From assembly GCA_022827225.1 (NCBI GenBank), contig JAJDTJ010000016.1, positions 30,998 through 94,997 of the forward strand: DNA of 64,000 nt. Direction: 5' to 3'. Positions 27,207 through 35,636 of the stretch are shown here, in pieces. Below the pieces are notes generated by a model, which saw only the letters and a list, made by a program, of their open reading frames with translations, did no database searches and was not told where the DNA came from. This DNA is from Candidatus Poribacteria bacterium (GTDB lineage: Bacteria > Poribacteria > WGA-4E > WGA-3G). How positions within the stretch are numbered: position 1 is the first letter of the stretch; each line of letters begins with the position of its first letter. The position numbers and the translations under genes are program-made.

Positions 27207-28835
27207 ATGCAAACACCACACGGCTCAGCGTTTCGCCCGTCTGTAATGGGCAGGAACGGAATGGTTACTTCTGGACACGTGCTCGCCTCACAGGCAGGCA
27301 TTCAGACGATGATGGCAGGCGGCAACGCTGTTGATGCAGCTATCGCCACTGCTGTTGCTCTCGGTATGGTTGAACCCGCTGGCTCTGGACTCGGCGGCGA
27401 CGGGTTTATCCTCATCTATTGGGCGGAAACAGGGAAGGTCGAAGCGGTAAACGGCACTGGACCCGCCCCGCGTGCCGCAACACGGGAAACCTATCTCAAG
27501 GATGGCGGAATCCCGATGAAAGGCATACGGAGTGTTTCAGTGCCCGGGATCGTTGACGCTTGGCTTCTCGCACACGAACGCTACGGCACCCTCAAATTAG
27601 AAGATGTTTTCGCTCCCGCAATTTCGCTCTGTGAAGACGGATTTCCGGTCAGTCATAGACTTGCAGGGGGACTTAGAGGTGAGAACGAACGTTTCGCCGC
27701 GGAACCGGACAGTCGGGCTATTTTCACAAACGATGGTGAACCTATTCCCGCTGGTCAGTTCATCGCTAACCCTAATCTCGGTGCCACCCTCCGAAAGATC
27801 GCAAAACATGGGAGGGATGTGTTCTACAAGGGTGAAATCGCTAAGGCTATCGGTGAATTCAGCCGCGCCTACGATGGACTTTTGACTGCCGAGGACCTCG
27901 CTAATTACCAGGCACACTGGGCTGAACCGATACATGTTAACTACCACGGATATGAAGTTTATGAGATGCCCCCTAATTCAAGTGGGCATATTCTGCTTCA
28001 AGAATTGAACATGGTTGAACTATTCGATTTGCAAGCCTTGGGATGCAATACTCCCGAAAGTGTGCATCTGATGGTCGAAGCGAAAAAACTCGCCTTCGCT
28101 GACCGCGAGAAATACATGGCAGACCCGAATTGGGTTGATATTCCGTTAGATGGCATGTTATCGAAATCTTACGCCGCTGAACAAGCCAAACGGATCGATT
28201 TCGATAAAGCGGCTTTTGATGTGCCAGCCGGTGGACCAGAGGCACACGAAGATACGACCTGTTTCTGCACCGCAGACCGCGCAGGAAATCTCGTCTGTGT
28301 GCTACAGAGTATCCAATCAGGATTCGGTTCCAGTTTAGTTGCTGGAGATACAGGGATCCTTTTGAACAATCGCATGACCTATTGGCATCTTGAAGAGGGA
28401 CACCCGAACTGCTTAATGCCGGGCAAACGCGTCCGACACACCATGAACCCTGTTCTTGTTACGAAAGATGGGCAGCCGTTTTTGGCATGTGGCACACCCG
28501 GGGCGGATACGCAGGTTCAGACAAACCTACAACTCGTCACGCATGTCCTCGATTTCGGAATGACTCCACAGGAGGCGGTTTCTGCGCCGCGCTGGCGTAG
28601 CCTACAGAATCCGATGGAATCCACCATTCCTCATACTTGCTCGAATGACCTGCAGTTAGAGAACCGATTCGCTTCGGATACTAAGGACGGATTAGCAGAG
28701 AAAGGACACGAACTCCAAATTGTAGGGGATTGGGGTGGTCCGGGGAGTGCACAGATGATAATGGTTCATCCGGAATCTGGCGCGCTTATCGGAGGCTCCG
28801 ATCCAAGAACAGACGGGTACGCCGTCACTTTTTAG
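27207..28835 (+). CDS. Gamma-glutamyltransferase-like Ntn hydrolase
   Basis: I use ATG 27207 because TGGAGG (27196-27201) lies just before it; the in-frame ATG at 27195 is within that site. The protein has GGNAVDAAIATAVALGMVEP, GSGLGGDGFILIY, and the cleavage/catalytic site HEDTTCFCTADRAGN with T350 as the probable N-terminal nucleophile after self-cleavage. Conserved PPNSSGHILLQELNM and NNRMTYWHLEEGHPN follow. GGTs move gamma-glutamyl groups or hydrolyse glutathione. No signal peptide is present, unlike periplasmic GGT. CFC replaces the usual HxS after the Thr, so it may be a distinct subfamily. Its first codons are echoed in lipoprotein copies 2-4. Confidence 0.85.
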   Translation: MQTPHGSAFRPSVMGRNGMVTSGHVLASQAGIQTMMAGGNAVDAAIATAVALGMVEPAGSGLGGDGFILIYWAETGKVEAVNGTGPAPRAATRETYLKDGGIPMKGIRSVSVPGIVDAWLLAHERYGTLKLEDVFAPAISLCEDGFPVSHRLAGGLRGENERFAAEPDSRAIFTNDGEPIPAGQFIANPNLGATLRKIAKHGRDVFYKGEIAKAIGEFSRAYDGLLTAEDLANYQAHWAEPIHVNYHGYEVYEMPPNSSGHILLQELNMVELFDLQALGCNTPESVHLMVEAKKLAFADREKYMADPNWVDIPLDGMLSKSYAAEQAKRIDFDKAAFDVPAGGPEAHEDTTCFCTADRAGNLVCVLQSIQSGFGSSLVAGDTGILLNNRMTYWHLEEGHPNCLMPGKRVRHTMNPVLVTKDGQPFLACGTPGADTQVQTNLQLVTHVLDFGMTPQEAVSAPRWRSLQNPMESTIPHTCSNDLQLENRFASDTKDGLAEKGHELQIVGDWGGPGSAQMIMVHPESGALIGGSDPRTDGYAVTF

Positions 28836-28862
28836 TCAACAAGAAATCATAGGAGGATCATC

Positions 28863-29714
28863 GTGAATAACAGATTTATCGGAGTCGTCGCATGTACGAC
28901 CCTTATAGCAACCTTTTGTCTCGCCACATCACTGGTATGGGCAGCTGATGTTGTTCTATTTGAAGAAGATTTTGAAGGTGTACCACTTGGGGCAAGCATA
29001 AAGGAACAGGTTAAAGATAACAAAGTCTGGTCGGGGACACCGCCTGAGGGTTGGGAAATTACAAACGAAAACCCCAAAGACTTGGGTATGCCTGAATGGA
29101 GGACCTGGGCAATTGTTGACCTTGAATGGTGGACAGCAACAGCGGAAGACCAACGACGTAGTGAGTTCACAGGGGTCCATAATGACGGCAAAGGCATCGG
29201 TAAAGGTGCCGTTTCTGATCCTGATGAATGGGACGATTGGGGAGGAAATGGCGACCCTGATGCTATTAGCCGTTGGAATGGCCACTTGATTACGCCGTCT
29301 ATTAAAATCAAAGGGGCAGCAGCGAAATCACTCATCTTAACGCTCGATTCGAGTTGGCGACCTGAAGATACGCAAAGCGCAGAAATCACTGTCAGTTTTG
29401 ATGGCGGCGCGGAGGAGCGTATCCTATTCTTCGAGAGCGTCGGTATTAATGCAGGGGCACATACGCTTGTCACCATCCCTACCCTCAACATGGATGAGGA
29501 AGAAATAAAAGATGGAGAACAGATAAACGAGACCTTAGAAATCCCGATTGACAATCCGGCAAACGCCGCTGAGATGGTCATCAGTTTTGGGGTCATTGAG
29601 GCACAGAACGATTGGTGGTGGGCTATAGATAATATTCAGCTCGTAAGCACCGCATTTTCTGTAGAGCCAAAGCATAAATTAGCGGTTAGGTGGGCAGACC
29701 TCAAATCCCAATAA
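28863..29714 (+). CDS. Secreted protein with C-terminal KLAxxWAxLKS motif
   Basis: The 283-residue protein has a signal peptide ending SLVWA. The rest begins LFEEDFEGVPLG, a frequent opening of jelly-roll or concanavalin-like secreted domains, and contains WGGNGDPDAISRWNGHLITP and WAIDNIQLV near the end, typical of MAM/CBM-like sandwich folds. It ends VEPKHKLAVRWADLKSQ, matching the end of the unrelated secreted protein at 33623. The start is GTG behind AGGAGG. It probably binds carbohydrate or acts at the surface. No catalytic residues are recognised. Confidence 0.65.
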   Translation: MNNRFIGVVACTTLIATFCLATSLVWAADVVLFEEDFEGVPLGASIKEQVKDNKVWSGTPPEGWEITNENPKDLGMPEWRTWAIVDLEWWTATAEDQRRSEFTGVHNDGKGIGKGAVSDPDEWDDWGGNGDPDAISRWNGHLITPSIKIKGAAAKSLILTLDSSWRPEDTQSAEITVSFDGGAEERILFFESVGINAGAHTLVTIPTLNMDEEEIKDGEQINETLEIPIDNPANAAEMVISFGVIEAQNDWWWAIDNIQLVSTAFSVEPKHKLAVRWADLKSQ

Positions 29715-29768
29715 CAACTCTCTTTTGTCAAATTGTGAGTGGCTCGACATCGTTTATGGTTCAGTGAA

Positions 29769-29806
29769 AAGGGCTGCACCTATTTCAAAGTGTAGCCCTT
29801 CCTTTG
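29769..29806 (+). terminator. Terminator after the secreted protein at 28863
   Basis: AAGGGCTGCAC pairs with GTGTAGCCCTT (11 bp, one G-T) around a 10-base loop, followed by CCTTTG and T-rich DNA. It lies just before the epimerase RBS. Confidence 0.75.
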
Positions 29807-29829
29807 TATCTTGTTTTAGGAGCGAATTA

Positions 29830-30882
29830 ATGAAAATTTTAGTTACAGGCGGCACTGGTCGCATCGGGTCCAACCTTGTCAAAAAACTGCTGGAAAAAGG
29901 ACACGACATCCGGAGTTTCGTCTATCCGGGTGATGTCAACCGTGTCGGAAGATGGGACGGTACTGAACGCGTCGAAACCGTCCTCGGCGATCTCCGCGAA
30001 TACGAGGATGTAAAAAAAGCCGTTGAAGGCGTGGATGCTATCTATCATATCGCCGCTGCGTTCGGCGGTCCATTTGATAACCGTCAATACTTGGCGATCA
30101 ATGGTATGGGGACGCTCAACATCTTGGAGTGTATCCGTGAATTCAATCCGAACCTCCATCGCCTCGTTTATGCCTGTACGGAAGCGATTTATTGGGAGTT
30201 GACCGAAAAAGGACGGCTTTTCAATGAACCGATCACCGAAGACAGGGTCGCTAAATACCATCACATGCCTTATTTCCTTACGAAATGGATCGGTGAGGAA
30301 TTGTGTATGACCTACCACCATCAATACGGCGTGCCTTCCACAGTTTTCCGTTTCACCACCGTTATCGAACCGAGCGAATTTCTCAACGAAGATGGGTTAC
30401 CAAAGCAGTTCGTCTTCAGTCCTATCTACAATAGGTATAAGAATTATAAAGGCGACGATCCGACTGAATTAGAGACCGCTGAGACCGTCAAAAGTCTCTG
30501 GGACGGACAAGAGAAGTTCATCCTCAAACGTAACCTTGATGGCCGACCCTATAAAGAGCATTTTACCGATGTTCGAGATATCGTGCAAGGATTGGTTTTA
30601 GGGATTGAGAAAGATGCTGCTGTTGGTGAAGAATTCACACTCGGTGGAAATGGTGTTTTCAAACATGAGGAAGTCATCCCATACCTTTGTGAACGCTACC
30701 GTAAGGATTTCGTTGATGTCAAACTCCCGCAACCGCTCTACTTTGAATTCGATTTGAGCAAAATCAAGACGCTATTGGACTATGAACCGCAACACGACAT
30801 AGCAAGTATCCTTGATGCCGCTGAAGCGATGCGACGCGGTGAAGATGTCGGCATCATTCCGACAGGCGTTCGGTGGGGGTAA
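29830..30882 (+). CDS. NAD-dependent epimerase/dehydratase (extended SDR)
   Basis: The frame is open from 29725, but the product proper starts MKILVTGGTGRIGSNLVKKL at 29830, behind TAGGAG. GGTGRIG is the NAD-binding motif of extended SDRs. YHIAAAFGGPFDNRQYLAIN and YACTEAIYWEL follow, and YFLTK supplies the YxxxK catalytic pair. It probably acts on a nucleotide sugar or a steroid-like or aldehyde substrate; exact chemistry is open. The 351-residue length is typical. A terminator upstream makes it an independent unit. Confidence 0.85.
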   Translation: MKILVTGGTGRIGSNLVKKLLEKGHDIRSFVYPGDVNRVGRWDGTERVETVLGDLREYEDVKKAVEGVDAIYHIAAAFGGPFDNRQYLAINGMGTLNILECIREFNPNLHRLVYACTEAIYWELTEKGRLFNEPITEDRVAKYHHMPYFLTKWIGEELCMTYHHQYGVPSTVFRFTTVIEPSEFLNEDGLPKQFVFSPIYNRYKNYKGDDPTELETAETVKSLWDGQEKFILKRNLDGRPYKEHFTDVRDIVQGLVLGIEKDAAVGEEFTLGGNGVFKHEEVIPYLCERYRKDFVDVKLPQPLYFEFDLSKIKTLLDYEPQHDIASILDAAEAMRRGEDVGIIPTGVRWG

Positions 30883-30905
30883 CAATCGTCTCTCGACACT
30901 TTTCC

Positions 30906-30935
30906 TTGACACATACCGAAAAAATACGTTAAACT
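30906..30935 (+). promoter_or_regulatory. Promoter for the DUF1549/DUF1553 gene
   Basis: TTGACA, 18-base spacer, TAAACT, located directly after the epimerase gene and about 50 bases before the RBS AAGGAGG. Confidence 0.7.
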
Positions 30936-30986
30936 CTTAAAAAGTTTGTTCAAGTCCAAATTGTGCTCCAAGGAGGTTCATCCGCC

Positions 30987-32645
30987 ATGAAAAAATCTTT
31001 TGGAATAACCACACGTTTTTTGCTTATTCTGTTTGCGCTCGCGTTCTTAACGCTGAATTGCGCCGAAGTTACAGTCACACCGACACGACAACGACAGGTG
31101 TCGTCAAGTACGAAGCACCTCGACCGGCACATCAACGCCGTCCTTAAAAAAGAAGGTATCCAACCGTCAGGCATATCAGAAGATACGGAGTTTTTGCGTC
31201 GCGTTCACCTCGATTTGACGGGAAAAATCCCTACACCTGAAGAGGTCTTAGATTTCGTCCAAGACGGTTCCGCTAACAAACGCCAGAAAAAAATTGATCA
31301 ACTGCTCGGGAGCGAAGCATATATTGACTATTGGGGCGGTTTGTGGGTGAAATGGTTAATCGGTAGACGCGGTGATAATGATGATAGACGCATCGGATTG
31401 GCATCTTGGGTGAACGGTGCATTAACGAAAAATATGCCGTACAATCAGTTCGTGCAAGAACTCATCGTGGCGAATGGCGAACTCAAGGATAACGGTGCCG
31501 GAAACTACGTCATGCGTTATGATCGCTCTCCTGCTGTTCTTACTTCACATAGCTCACGACTGTTTTTAGGACTTCCTATGCAGTGTGCGGAATGTCATGA
31601 TCATAAGGCAGAAGTTTGGAGTCAAAAGGATTTCTACGGTATCGCCTCCTTTTTCGCCGGTATTAATAGCGAACAGAAGGGGTATATCCAGGGCGTGGAT
31701 ATGATCGGTGATGAAAAACGGATGGAGAATTACCTGATTACTGACAAACCGCAAAGGGCGCTTTGGGTGGAAAGACTCGATGAAGAAGTCGCCCCACGTT
31801 TCTTAGGCGGCGCGGAGTACGAAGGTTCACTCACTCAGAAGCGCGAAGCACTTGCACAGTGGATGACCGATAAATCCAACCCTTATTTTAGCCGGGCAAT
31901 CGTCAACCGTATCTGGAAACATTTTATGGGACGCGCCTTCGTTGAACCTATTGATGGATTCGGCGTAGAAAATCCGCCCACCAACCCAGAATTGTTGGAC
32001 TGGCTCGCAAATGATTTCGTTATCCACGATTACGATTTACAGCACTTAACGCGGACGATCCTTAACTCGGAAACTTATCAGCGTACCTCAAAAACAAATG
32101 CGAGTAACAAAGATGACGATATCTATTATTCGCATGCCTACGTGAAACCTCTAAGTGCTGAGCAGTTCTTCTACTCGCTACTGCAAGCGACCGGATTTGA
32201 ACGGCTTCAGCATATCAAAATGAAGGGGAATAATAGGCAAAGTGGTGAGGATCGCATCGGTATGCTACGAGACCTTGAACGGAGGAAACGGGATCATCTC
32301 AACAAGTTCCTTTTCTTACTTGATAACGGCGAGATGGAAGAGATTGAGGCTTTCAATGGAACTGTTCCACAAGCACTCATGATGATTAATGGTGAGATGG
32401 TGAACGACAGTGCCGGACACGATGAACGCGGCAGTTTTGTCAATTACGTCTTACAAAAATGGCGTGAACCTATTGACCGTGTAGAGTATCTCTATCTCAA
32501 CATCCTCTCACGGCCCCCGACTGCGAAAGAGAAAACCTATTTCCAACGCTATCTGGAACGCAGCCTCTATCGGAACAAAGATTTGGCTTACGAAGACCTC
32601 TATTGGGTCTTATTAAACTCAGCCGAATTTTCGCTTAATCATTAA
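30987..32645 (+). CDS. DUF1549/DUF1553 lipoprotein (planctomycete type)
   Basis: From ATG 30987 (AAGGAGG at 30970-30976) the protein begins with a signal ending LTLNC, a likely lipidation site. The DUF1549 part has DTEFLRRVHLDLTGKIPTPEE. Then QCAECHDHKAEVWSQKDFYG carries a CxxCH, as in family members, followed by FFAGIN. DUF1553 features are FSRAIVNRIWKHFMGRAFVE and GFGVENPPTNPELLDWLA. These large proteins abound in Planctomycetes and Poribacteria, often beside DUF1501 and sulfatases, and are suspected in polysaccharide breakdown. Here the gene is single, without a DUF1501 partner. Confidence 0.88.
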   Translation: MKKSFGITTRFLLILFALAFLTLNCAEVTVTPTRQRQVSSSTKHLDRHINAVLKKEGIQPSGISEDTEFLRRVHLDLTGKIPTPEEVLDFVQDGSANKRQKKIDQLLGSEAYIDYWGGLWVKWLIGRRGDNDDRRIGLASWVNGALTKNMPYNQFVQELIVANGELKDNGAGNYVMRYDRSPAVLTSHSSRLFLGLPMQCAECHDHKAEVWSQKDFYGIASFFAGINSEQKGYIQGVDMIGDEKRMENYLITDKPQRALWVERLDEEVAPRFLGGAEYEGSLTQKREALAQWMTDKSNPYFSRAIVNRIWKHFMGRAFVEPIDGFGVENPPTNPELLDWLANDFVIHDYDLQHLTRTILNSETYQRTSKTNASNKDDDIYYSHAYVKPLSAEQFFYSLLQATGFERLQHIKMKGNNRQSGEDRIGMLRDLERRKRDHLNKFLFLLDNGEMEEIEAFNGTVPQALMMINGEMVNDSAGHDERGSFVNYVLQKWREPIDRVEYLYLNILSRPPTAKEKTYFQRYLERSLYRNKDLAYEDLYWVLLNSAEFSLNH

Positions 32646-32734
32646 TTGTGTTGCATCTACAATTGATGACACACCAGCAGCATTTCGGGACGATTAATTT
32701 TCGGTTTTATTCTAATTTTTGGTTCCCAGGTCCG

Positions 32735-32901
32735 GTAGGTGCGGTTTCCTAACCGCACCCGGACTGAAAAGGGAAAATCAAACATCTATGAAATCCAATA
32801 ATTTATCTAAAACTATAGTAGATTTCAAAATTAATGGAGCACTCAATAGCGGACGAAGGAACCTTGAAGAAACACCCTATCAAAAACCCCCTACGAGGGG
32901 G
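32735..32901. repeat. GTAGGTGCGG palindromic element, copy 2
   Basis: It starts with a hairpin GGTGCGGTT-TCCT-AACCGCACC (32738-32759). After about 100 bases of A/T-rich DNA comes the 25-base module shared with copy 1 (23 of 25 identical at 32866-32890), then a short GC hairpin. Confidence 0.7.
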
Positions 32902-33116
32902 TGGTCTCCGCAATCACTGAAATGTCTCTTTAATTATTGACTTTACTATAAATACCCCTAACACTTGAGGAGTCGTATAAAGTGTCTACATTTTTTAAAG
33001 ATAATGGTAACAAAAATAACCTTTGGGTGCGTCAGGTGCTTGAAAGATATTTACTCGTCAGGGATTGAAAAAATGAATCCCGCGCCAAAAACTTTACACA
33101 CCCCGTTAAAATGTAG

Positions 33117-33145
33117 TTGACTGAAAAATTACGATATGATATACT
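33117..33145 (+). promoter_or_regulatory. Promoter for small membrane protein
   Basis: TTGACT, 17-base spacer, TATACT, 34 bases before the ATG at 33179. Confidence 0.75.
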
Positions 33146-33178
33146 TATGGGTAAATCTAATTAGGCAGGTTGTTAACT

Positions 33179-33505
33179 ATGAACAACGGAGAACAAAGCA
33201 ACGCCAGTGAAAACAGTTGGTTAGACAGAACTCTACCGAAAGAGGTTCAGTTATCTATCTTGTTAGTTTTCAAGGTCGCGTTGCTAATTTTTTATCATAA
33301 GCATGTTGAGCTATCTGGTTATCCAGATATGTTTGACAGTTTTTTAGACGCAATGCCAAATGTGCAAATTGCGCTGTTATATATTATAGCAATACTTGTA
33401 CATTTACTCGGCCGGATCGCTGTTAATGCCCTTCTCATATTTGCTATCGTTGTTAATGTCTTTGCTATTTGCAGAATTGTGAAGTCAAAAACAAAATTGG
33501 GTTAA
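33179..33505 (+). CDS. Small membrane protein, unknown function
   Basis: The 108-residue product (ATG 33179, with AGGCAGG nine bases upstream, preferred over TTG 33170) has a polar N-terminus and about three hydrophobic segments: EVQLSILLVFKVALLIFY, NVQIALLYIIAILVHLL and VNALLIFAIVVNVFAIC, ending with a Lys-rich tail. I do not recognise a family. It has its own good promoter and stands alone between repeat-rich gaps, so it is probably real. Confidence 0.55.
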   Translation: MNNGEQSNASENSWLDRTLPKEVQLSILLVFKVALLIFYHKHVELSGYPDMFDSFLDAMPNVQIALLYIIAILVHLLGRIAVNALLIFAIVVNVFAICRIVKSKTKLG

Positions 33506-33572
33506 TAACCAGAAAAGAGGCCTCAGGTTATCCTAATGTCTCTTAACTGGTCACTGGTAACTTTAAAAGGAG

Positions 33573-33614
33573 CGGGCATTCCTCCCAAGCGTAAATACTT
33601 GGGTTTCCTGCCCG
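33573..33614 (+). promoter_or_regulatory. Nested hairpin in the leader of the gene at 33623
   Basis: CGGGCA (33573-33578) pairs with TGCCCG (33609-33614), enclosing a second stem CCCAAG/CTTGGG, with a pyrimidine-rich symmetric internal loop (TTCCT/TTTCC). The outer stem ends next to the GGAG that serves as RBS for the ATG at 33623, so folding could limit translation. Confidence 0.5.
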
Positions 33615-33622
33615 GAGATTAG

Positions 33623-34345
33623 ATGAAAAAATGTATCTTGTTCATCGCTGTCTGTGGCATCACGCTCGGCATTGCTGCAGTTGCGATGTCACAGACCTAT
33701 TTTGAGGACAATTTTGACGATCCAAAGGCATCTGCAGATAAATGGGTGCCGCTCTCCGGAGAGTGGGAATTCAAAAATGATGAATACCGCCAACTCCTAA
33801 ATTCAGTCAACTGCATGAGCGTTGTCGCTGATGAATTCTGGGAGGACGAATGGAACGATTATACCTTTGAAGTGAGAGGGAGTAAGGTCAGTGGTGCCGA
33901 AGGTTTCCTGATTATGTTCCGGTGCCAAGGCTTGATGCAACCGCGCGGATTAGTCCTTGAAGACCACCCACCACGTATGGCGAACCTCAAACCTTCCTTA
34001 GAGTACTGGTGGAACCTCGGCGGTTGGGGAAACCAACGCTCACAGGTTGAATCGTGGGGCGGCAAGGCTGGTGCCCATAGCAATCACACCATCGAAGACG
34101 ACGAATGGTATAATATCAAGATTGTCAATAAACCCGGCAGCTACACGGTCATCCTTGACGATGAAGAAGTCGCGTCAGTGGACGATGACACTGAAAACGG
34201 AGTCGGCAGAGTCGGACTCGCAACATGGTCAACAGTTGCCAATTACGACGATGTCATCGTTTACGGACCTGACGGTCCCTCGTTACCTGTCGATGCCAAG
34301 AGCAAACTCGCGACAACCTGGGCACACCTCAAATCCACGAAATAG
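33623..34345 (+). CDS. Secreted concanavalin-like protein with C-terminal KLAxxWAxLKS motif
   Basis: The 240-residue protein has a signal peptide (MKKCILFIAVCGITLGIAAV, cleavage near AMS-Q). The mature part opens YFEDNFDDPKAS.KW with GEWEFKNDEYRQ, then LEDHPPR, EWYNIKIVNKPGSYTVILD and GRVGLATWSTVANYDDVIVY. This pattern is that of DUF1080/LamG-like jelly-roll domains that bind or cleave glycans. The end VDAKSKLATTWAHLKS parallels the end of the protein at 28863. An RBS GGAG lies at 33614-33617 beside the leader hairpin. The catalytic role is not clear. Confidence 0.65.
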   Translation: MKKCILFIAVCGITLGIAAVAMSQTYFEDNFDDPKASADKWVPLSGEWEFKNDEYRQLLNSVNCMSVVADEFWEDEWNDYTFEVRGSKVSGAEGFLIMFRCQGLMQPRGLVLEDHPPRMANLKPSLEYWWNLGGWGNQRSQVESWGGKAGAHSNHTIEDDEWYNIKIVNKPGSYTVILDDEEVASVDDDTENGVGRVGLATWSTVANYDDVIVYGPDGPSLPVDAKSKLATTWAHLKSTK

Positions 34346-34437
34346 ATTTTCAACGCGTTTGATAACCTATAGCGCGGGGTATCATTATCCCGCGCTAACT
34401 TTATGCGAAAATGTCAAATTTTAGGAATTGACAGCAG

Positions 34438-35607
34438 ATGCAAAACTATTTTTTACCGCCACGAATTGAATTCGGCGACGGTGCCATCCAAAACTTAGGC
34501 GAACACATTAAAAGTTTTGGATGCAAAAGACCACTCTTAGTGAGCGATGCAGGTGTGATCAATGCCGGTATCCTTGCCAAAGCGATAGACGCTTTAAACG
34601 CAAGCGGTTTGACGCATGCTACATATTCAGATATCGAACCGAATCCCACAGACCTCAGCATTAACGACGGTGTAGAAGCCTATAAATCGGAGGCTTGTGA
34701 TGTCGTCGTTGCGGTCGGTGGTGGAAGCGTGATGGATGCTGCCAAGGCGATCCGTCTCTTGACGACGCATGCGCCACCGTTGGAACCATATTATGCGGAT
34801 GTCGGTGGCGTCGATCGGATTCGCGGCGATATGCCGCCGCTCGTATGTGTGCCAACAACCGCGGGTACCGGTAGCGAGGTTTCACAAGGCTCAATTATTA
34901 CCGATACATCGCTAAATACAACGGATCGATGGCGGAAGCGTGCAATTGTTACACCGTTCAATATGTCAAACATCGCACTCCTGGATCCGGGAATAACGCT
35001 CGGTATGCCCCCCGCGCTCACTGCTGCCACCGGTATGGACGCTATTACGCACGGTATTGAGGCGTATGTCGCAACGAAGTACCACCCGATCGCCGAAGGT
35101 GTTGCGTTGCAGGCACTCAGAATGTTGAGTGCGAATATCCAGAAGGCCTATCACGAGGGTAGTGACGTAACCGCACGGGGCGAGATGCTCTTGGGGGCGT
35201 GTATGGCGGCGTTTGCATTCCAGAAAGGACTCGGTGCCGTCCACTCTCTGGCGCACCAACTCTCCACGGATGCACCGATCCCGCACGGTGTAGCGAACGC
35301 GATTCTCCTGCCACCCGTTATGGAATTCAACTTTTCACACGCCACGGAAAAATACGCCGAGATCGCTCGCGCTTTGGGTATAGACACCAGCGACATGGAT
35401 GGTGATGAAGCAGGACACGCTGCTATTGATAAAATTAGGGGGTTCAACGCCGAGTTAAATATGCCGAAAGGTCTCGGAGACGCTGGCTTAGACCGAGCAA
35501 AAATCCCAAAACTCGGAGCGGATGCGATGCTCGATCACTGCCATAAATTCAATCCGAGAGTCTGCACGGAAGCAGATATGGTGGCATTATTTACAGCTGC
35601 ATTTTAG
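34438..35607 (+). CDS. Iron-containing (type III) alcohol dehydrogenase
   Basis: The 389-residue protein begins with RIEFGDGAIQNLGEHI and has VVAVGGGSVMDAAKAI, the NAD-binding GGGS motif. PTTAGTGSEVS follows, and the metal-site stretch LGAVHSLAHQLSTDAPIPHG supplies His ligands. It oxidises alcohols or reduces aldehydes with NAD(P) and Fe2+ (or Zn2+). GMDAITHGIEAYV is also conserved. The substrate cannot be assigned. It lies on the opposite strand to, and converges with, the propeller lipoprotein gene, 29 bases apart. Confidence 0.9.
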   Translation: MQNYFLPPRIEFGDGAIQNLGEHIKSFGCKRPLLVSDAGVINAGILAKAIDALNASGLTHATYSDIEPNPTDLSINDGVEAYKSEACDVVVAVGGGSVMDAAKAIRLLTTHAPPLEPYYADVGGVDRIRGDMPPLVCVPTTAGTGSEVSQGSIITDTSLNTTDRWRKRAIVTPFNMSNIALLDPGITLGMPPALTAATGMDAITHGIEAYVATKYHPIAEGVALQALRMLSANIQKAYHEGSDVTARGEMLLGACMAAFAFQKGLGAVHSLAHQLSTDAPIPHGVANAILLPPVMEFNFSHATEKYAEIARALGIDTSDMDGDEAGHAAIDKIRGFNAELNMPKGLGDAGLDRAKIPKLGADAMLDHCHKFNPRVCTEADMVALFTAAF

Positions 35608-35636
35608 TGCAAGTGCCGCTTGCAAACTAAAACTTG

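Larger units (their letters stand above)
32646..33178. other. Long repeat-bearing gap
   Basis: This 530-base gap holds the GTAGGTGCGG element (32735-32890), a CCCCCT-ACG-AGGGGG hairpin (32887-32901) and the promoter at 33117-33145. A 73-codon open frame from 32719 runs through the repeats and is not believable as a gene. Confidence 0.6.

Noticed and set aside
28847..29596. 249-codon minus-strand open frame
   Set aside because: It is antisense to the secreted protein at 28863, which has a signal peptide and good RBS. The minus-strand product is Ser/Pro-rich without a recognisable pattern.
32719..32940. 73-codon open frame in a gap
   Set aside because: It runs through two repeat modules and has no RBS or protein pattern.
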